Part shown: positions 58,860-64,000 of the stretch, in pieces
Layout of the letters: every line of letters begins with the position of its first letter
Numbering within the stretch: the stretch's first letter is position 1
Origin: Marisa cornuarietis
Lineage: Eukaryota; Mollusca; Gastropoda; Architaenioglossa; Ampullariidae
Assembly: GCA_004794655.1 (NCBI GenBank)
Contig: SMMW01000575.1
Location: 13,653,001 to 13,717,000, forward strand
DNA length: 64,000 nt
Reading direction: 5' to 3'
Program-made: the position numbers and the translations under genes
The notes under the pieces: generated by a model
Told to the model about the DNA's origin: nothing
The model's database searches: none
Seen by the model: the letters and a program-made list of their open reading frames with translations, nothing else

Positions 58860-59590
58860 CATTCATTTATTTATTCGTTTAGTCATTAATTTATTCGTTG
58901 TCAGAGTTAAGTACCAGATGTGGGTTATAATGTCAACAGAGGTAAGTGAAAATAGAGGGGGTTTTTGCCGATGACTGTAGAAAACGTATTTTGTACTGTT
59001 AGTGTAAGTATATTTAGACCACCAACGGTCTACCTGTCAAGTTGCCACCGATCCTGTAAATGACCTACAAGGATGTTTGAGATGGAGGACACGCTGGAAT
59101 GAACAGGACCGCAGTTTTAAAGATTTTTAGCATGTGATAGCTTCCCTGAATCAGTCCAACATGAAAGGATGACCAGGGACATTCCACACGCTTGAAGAGG
59201 TAACGTTGCCTCATAGTAAGAAATACCACTTTTAGACTTTGCAAGCTAGCGAGCGGAGGTCCGTCTCAAGAAGACGTAAAAAGCTTTTGTGTGCTGAACT
59301 AAGTACCTTCCTAACCGCTAGGGAGTTTTCACCAGCAGGAGACTAGACTTATTGTTATCGCATTGATTTCATGAGAAAGGAACTGTGAATTGTGAACTGG
59401 GAACAGTGACCAGTGGAATAAGAACGTTGTGTTAGGCGGGCGACATCGAAGTTGTAAGATTGCAAGTTTCGGACTTAGGTGTAAGTAATTGTTGTATATA
59501 TTTTATATAGTCCCCTTTGCACATTTCCTTTTATTATATTTTTTCGTTTTACACATATATCTTTATATCTCTTTGCATTAGTAAGCATAT
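58860..59590. other. Unassigned stretch between the L2-like insertion and the next duplicated unit
   Basis: No gene, transposase or splice-supported exon seen. It may be part of an old repeat, but no diagnostic motif was found. Confidence 0.35.
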
Positions 59591-60099
59591 AATTTTTATT
59601 GCGATGTATTAATAATTTCAAGACATATGTGATGTTTTATTTTATTTAAATTCTTTATAAATCATCTATATATTCATTGAGCTTCCGAAAGCCAACTCCC
59701 AGTTACAACTGTTCACTCAAATATTGTAGTATAGGTAATCAATAAACAGTTTAATGAATGCATAAAAATTATAATATAATTGTACCACAATGGCTGTCCT
59801 GTGTGCAACTTGTAACTTAAAAATAAAAACGGACTATCCTTTTTAAATAATTATATTATATATAACCTCGATTATATAGATATATAAACCTCGATTTTGC
59901 GATCCTTGATGTAAAGATTTCCTTAATATAACATTCGTTTTTGGCCGTCGCGGTGAAAGCCTCATATACCCAAAGCTTTTCAATACCCGATAATATGTTC
60001 CTTGAATTGTCATTTTCCTCATTATAACGTTCGTTTTTCCTGGTCCCTCCAGTGCATATCGCATGTAATCTGAATCTGAATTTACATTTTCACTAAGAA

Positions 60100-60430
60100 A
60101 ATGATGACGTTCTACGAGATGATTGGGACAAAGTAACCTCTGGAGCATCTGAACTCGACTTCAACGCTTTCGTTACTTGCGATGAGAGCGTGGAAACTTG
60201 CGATGTACTTTCTATTGACGAAATATGCGATGAAGCTGCGGCTGTGACACACGGCGGCGATGGAGTCAATGGCGACGCCGGAAGTGACGACGACAACGAC
60301 TGTATTTTGAATTAACAGGTCCACCACTGACAGTGTCCGAAGCCCTCATAGAGCTGGAAAAGTTACGGAAGTTTGCCTTCGGGGAACCTGAGGGCGGCGA
60401 AATTTTCGGACACTTGCAGTGGGGAAAATG
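60100..60430 (+). mobile_element. Tigger/pogo-type transposase C-terminal relic, copy 2
   Basis: Plus strand. DDWDKVTSGASELDFNAFVT, VLSIDEICDEAAAVTHGG and an Asp-rich GDAGSDDDND end at CILN-stop, followed by a PPLTVSEALIELEKLRKFA-like continuation. It is slightly better preserved than the 53920 copy (DEICDE against YEICEE), but it is only a tail. Confidence 0.7.
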
Positions 60431-60945
60431 TTATGTTGCAAATACAAGTGCAACGCACAAGACAGGCTACCTTGGATGAGCTCGTCCTCAAGGGGAAATA
60501 AAGTACTGTATAAAAACATTATGAACGTCTGTGCTCAACTGTTCCACTTTTACAACCTAATATATTTAGAGAGGATTTCGATATGCGGTGCCTATCATAC
60601 TTTCTCCAGGTTTGAATGGAATCTGAAGCAAATAAAAGAGTTTCCTTGATGTAACGTTTTTCTCGATTTAAAGTCTATTTGTGGCGGTCGCTCGAGAAAC
60701 GCACAATTTATGTGTTTTACATGCAGTTTTAATGTGAATATTTGTACTGATGTAATATGTTGCAAAATTAAAAAATAATAAAGAATTCATCTAGCGCTGC
60801 AACTTATGATAGTTAATTCCGTGCTGTGATAAGTTATGTAGATCATTATTGGTTATTCAAATAGTATAGTCTATAAACGTCTATTAGAATAATTAATTGG
60901 TGAAATGTAAATTTAGTTTGAATCTAATCTTCCAGCCAATATCCG
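60431..60945. other. Interval between Tigger and mariner relics, missing from copy B1
   Basis: AT-rich, no coding homology. A CCTTGATGTAACGTTTTTCTCG phrase at 60645-60665 resembles the CCTTGATGTAACGATTTCC phrases at 53727 and 59906, so this may be the other subterminal end of the Tigger-like element. Confidence 0.5.
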
Positions 60946-60949
60946 TTAA

Positions 60950-61420
60950 GTTTTGTTGCCCAGAGGCAAATGGCCGCAAAGTGGCAGTCTGACGTTACGG
61001 CGTCTGACATAGAAGTGCGTATGAAGCAGTGAAATAAAACTGAATTTTTCATGCGGAAAAAATGTTCCTATTACATTTATCGGCAGCTGCTTAACATTTA
61101 CGGAAACCAGAAAGCAGATGTTACCACAGTAAAACGGCTCACAGAGCGTTTCATCAGTGGTAACAACGGCTGAAAGACAAGCCATCCAAACTCGATGGCC
61201 ATGCACAGCTATTACACTAAGGAAATGAAGATCTTTGAAGACCGTGGAGCACATGGCGCCTTCGGACTTCCATCTGTTTGAACCAATGAGAGATGAAACA
61301 TCCTCCTAGCTACAACGCCGTCATAGCACCTGTAAAACAGCGGATCCATCGCAGCTGATTCAGATTTTTGCAATAACGGCATGCATGCTTTTATTTTTCG
61401 TTGACAAAAAATGCATAGCC
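60950..61420 (+). mobile_element. Mariner-type transposon relic, copy 2
   Basis: Plus strand. The N-terminal helix-turn-helix part (SDVTASDIEVRMKQ, then IYRQLLNIYGNQKADVTTVK and RLTERFISGNN) is followed after a gap by KDKPSKLDGHAQ and HMAPSDFHLFEPMRD. These are the start and end of a SETMAR-like mariner transposase. The catalytic middle is deleted and stops are present. Confidence 0.72.
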
Positions 61421-62587
61421 AAGGGTTGTAATTATGTCGAAAAATACCGTTTTTGTAGCCGAGAGTGTGCTCTATCAAGTAGTGCTATCGTGCGCTTTGT
61501 ATCTGCTGTAGTTTTTATGGAACATTAAAGGAGATATTATTTGCAAAATCACCGTCTGCTCTGAATACCATACGTTGATATGTAATTAAGAAGAAAGGAA
61601 ATCATTGGCTAGTTTCAGTACAGCTATGCCTCCCGTGATCGTTTTGGACTATCTTGAGAACAAATTATCTTAAAGATTGTCTTTACCACCTAAACACGGA
61701 AGGAATTGAAATGCACGATTGTAATTTGTTCTAAACGCTAGATAGAGGGAGAGAGTTTCTGTGAACTGTTGTCACCACAAAATGGTCTCGACAAAGCAGA
61801 TTACTTTGTCGTTCTTCTTGCGCTTGTTGGTACCGGTGTTCTTCTACTTCTTGTTTTTATTATTAATGTTCTTTTATTATTAATGTTCTTGTTATTGTGA
61901 ATGTTATTGCTATTTTTAATCATTCTTATTTTATTTTTGTTCTAGTCGCTGTTCTCCTCCTCGTTGCCGTGTCAGTTCAGTGCGCCAACTTCCTACAAAC
62001 TGAAACCAGGGTAGACTTATGTAGACTGTCATATTGACTCTCTTGCCGATGAAAAATAATGAAACAAAGTGTGACCCGACAATAGTTTACAAAAGTTATC
62101 GAGCTCACAGGTAAATATTTTTCTTCTTAATGTGTAGACTAATTCGGAATGTGATACTTACTTTCAACATTATATTGAAATACAATTTGACGTTTCTGAG
62201 CATTATGCGTGTTATATGATATCCGGTAACAGTAACGAAGACTGGGTGCTTTTTAATGTTACAGAGACACTGAAAGCTAGTAAAGGAATCTGAATGGAAC
62301 CAGTTGCAAACCCATAAAGGAATACCACGACACGCTGTTGGAAAATCCACTGATTTCTTTGTTTAACCCAGAAAAAGTGGTTAATAGTGTAGTTGACTCA
62401 GAAAGAGAGGGATAGTGAGGGGAAGGCATACAGGTTAGCCTTTGCTTTGCTTTTTGACGTACTAATAACGACCAAGTAAAAGCTGTGCCAACATTTGCGT
62501 AAAAAACGGACAATGCAAACAATAAAGCTCATCTGATCACCGCGTATTTATTAAGGCAGAATGGATAGGCAACTTCTTTCAAACATT

Positions 62588-62871
62588 TTAACCCCTTTTG
62601 CCATAGCCGCCATAACCGCCATAGCCGTAGCCAGGTCCGTAGCCAATGCCGCCATAGCCGGCGCCGTAGCCAATGCCGCCATACCCGGCGCCGTAGCCGA
62701 GACCGCCATAACCAAGGCCGGCACCGTAGCCAATGCCACCATAGCCGACGCCGTAGCCACCCTGAAACAGGAAATGATAAAGTGCTTACAAAGTCTTCCC
62801 AATTCAATCCAAGGTAGTGTTTGTTTAACATGTGGCTTTTAATGATGATGATGAGGAGGAGGAGGAGGATA

Positions 62872-62960
<89 letters not shown>

Positions 62961-63994
62961 AATGTCATGTATAATGCGCATGTATGCATTCAAAAGAATG
63001 CTCATTGCGCAGCAAAAACAGAAGAGAAGAAAAAATAAAACAACAGTAAAGTAAACACAAAAAAGACAGAAGTGGTGCTTGGTTATTAGCTGTGATAATA
63101 GAGCTTATCTTTTTTCTGTTCTGTTATAGCTATTCTTGGACAGCTTGGCTTAAATAGACGTTGCCTATTCATCAAATTTAAGTATTGCAGGTGAATGTTT
63201 TTAAAGAAGGGTAGATGTGTGCCTGCAGGCTTAATATATTCAAAGAATTGTGTTGTTCGTTAAATGTAAGTTATCAAACTTCAGTTCTTTTGAACCTATT
63301 TTTGAAGACCTTTGGTTATCAGGAAAATTTAAGTATCAAATGTGAATGTTTCAACAAAGACAGGTTGACGAATGCTTGCAGATCAATATATTTAAAAAAA
63401 ATTGTATTGTGCCCTCCAAAATAGCAATTTATGAATTTACTAACAATATCATACACTCTGTAATAGAGTTTCAAAACCGTTTATCCACCAAACGCTACCC
63501 AGCTAGCTATCCAGGAGATAGAGAGGCTGTGTGACTGTGATAGATGATTCGACACTGTTGTGAAAATGATAATAAATGGAGGTGAGGAATGATAAAAGAT
63601 ATTGTTGGTAATAAATGAGGAAATAATTAAAGAGAGAGGAAATGAGATGTTAAAACTTGCTTTTAATAATAGAAGGTAGGAAAATGAAATAACAATAATT
63701 TAAAATTGGTAAGGAAATCTAAACAAGAATCGAGTGAGAGAATGTTACTAATCGTGTAATTATCATTATATTCTCCATACACCTACAGGATGGCTAAGGG
63801 GGATAGAATCTTAAGCATCAAGAGAAGATCTACAGGGTGGTTTAAATAAAGAAATGAAATGAAACAGAAAAGACAATATAACTCACCAAGCCGCCAAGGC
63901 CGTAACCGCCATAACCACCATAACCTCCTCCCAACAGGTAACTTCCCATGGCGCTAGCCACCAGGGCGCAGAGAAGCAGAGCGATGGCAGTCTT
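62588..63994 (-). CDS. Gly/Tyr-rich secreted protein, gene 5 (KRG type), first exon off window
   Basis: Exons 63994-63887 and 62761-62588, phase 0. By analogy with its paralogues, the ATG-only exon lies beyond 64000. The visible 93 residues start KTAIALLLCALVASAMGSYL, then LGGGYGGYGGYGLGGL. Exon 3 is GGYGVGYGGIGYGAGLGYGG, then GLGYGAGYG, GIGYGAGYG and GIGYGPGYG units and YGGYGGYGKRG. It resembles gene 4 in the KTA signal start, but has two additional units and the SYLL of gene 3. Its second intron contains a LINE tail with a long ATG microsatellite. TTTATT at 62547-62552 is the poly(A) signal, 35 bp past the stop. Confidence 0.87.
62838..63080 (-). mobile_element. LINE 3' tail with (CAT)n microsatellite, in a gene 5 intron
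   Basis: Reading the minus strand, TTTTGCTGCGCAATGAGCAT (about 63020-63000), then TGCGCATTATACATGAC, then about 100 bp of CAT repeats (62960-62862) with impure CCTCCTCCT at its end. The UTR part matches the end of the plus-strand LINE at 37315-37380. Gene 4, the recent duplicate, lacks this insertion. Confidence 0.85.
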
Positions 63995-64000
63995 CTGTAA

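Larger units (their letters stand above)
59590..64000. repeat. Segmental duplication, copy B2 (partner 53420-57700)
   Basis: Second copy of the Tigger-mariner-Gly/Tyr unit. It extends past the window end, so its right boundary is not seen. It keeps the complete Tigger-to-mariner interval missing from B1 and has gained a LINE tail with (ATG)n in the second gene 5 intron. Confidence 0.85.

Noticed and set aside
62821..63054. Poly-Met / poly-Asp reading frames in the 62.8-63.0 kb region
   Set aside because: Microsatellite artefacts inside the second intron of Gly/Tyr gene 5.

Overview
This is a 64 kb piece of an AT-rich animal genome. Small exons sit in long introns, splice junctions are mostly GT-AG, and there are several families of LINEs, tRNA-derived SINEs and dead DNA transposons. 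Nothing looks bacterial. The gene types (an alpha-2-macroglobulin/TEP-like protein, a CYP3-clan P450, a tandem family of secreted Gly/Tyr-rich proteins) and the repeat families suggest a lophotrochozoan, most likely a mollusc. That placement is inference. I rebuilt gene models by hand from conserved residues, splice consensus and exon phase.

Left part (1-30 kb). The minus strand from 11273 to the window start carries the N-terminal half (about 738 codons, 18 exons) of an alpha-2-macroglobulin/thioester-protein family gene. Its introns hold tRNA-derived SINEs and a minisatellite. Two decayed RTE-type LINEs (12.2-13.6 kb minus, 14.4-16.1 kb plus) separate it from a complete 14-exon CYP3-like cytochrome P450 on the minus strand (26321 to 18424, 526 aa). 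All P450 signature motifs are intact. A dead piggyBac element with apparent TTAA ends follows at 27.6-30.2 kb. Inside it lies a LINE 3' end carrying a long CAT/ATG microsatellite.

Right part (31-64 kb). Five tandem minus-strand genes, spaced 6.9-8.5 kb apart, encode small secreted Gly/Tyr-rich proteins (85-94 aa where complete). All share one architecture: an exon 1 that codes only for the start Met, an exon 2 with the signal peptide, and an exon 3 with GYG repeats and a basic tail. Genes 1-2 end in PRKG and genes 3-5 in KRG. The four complete genes have a TATA-like box exactly 78-79 bp before the ATG, and all five have a poly(A) signal within about 40 bp of the stop. They could be structural, mucus or shell-matrix proteins, or antimicrobial peptides; the sequence alone cannot decide.

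The tandem array is built from segmental duplications that also copied relics of Tigger/pogo and mariner transposons. Later insertions (L2/CR1-like, Rex1-like and a LINE tail) interrupt single copies, so occupied and empty sites can be compared within this window.
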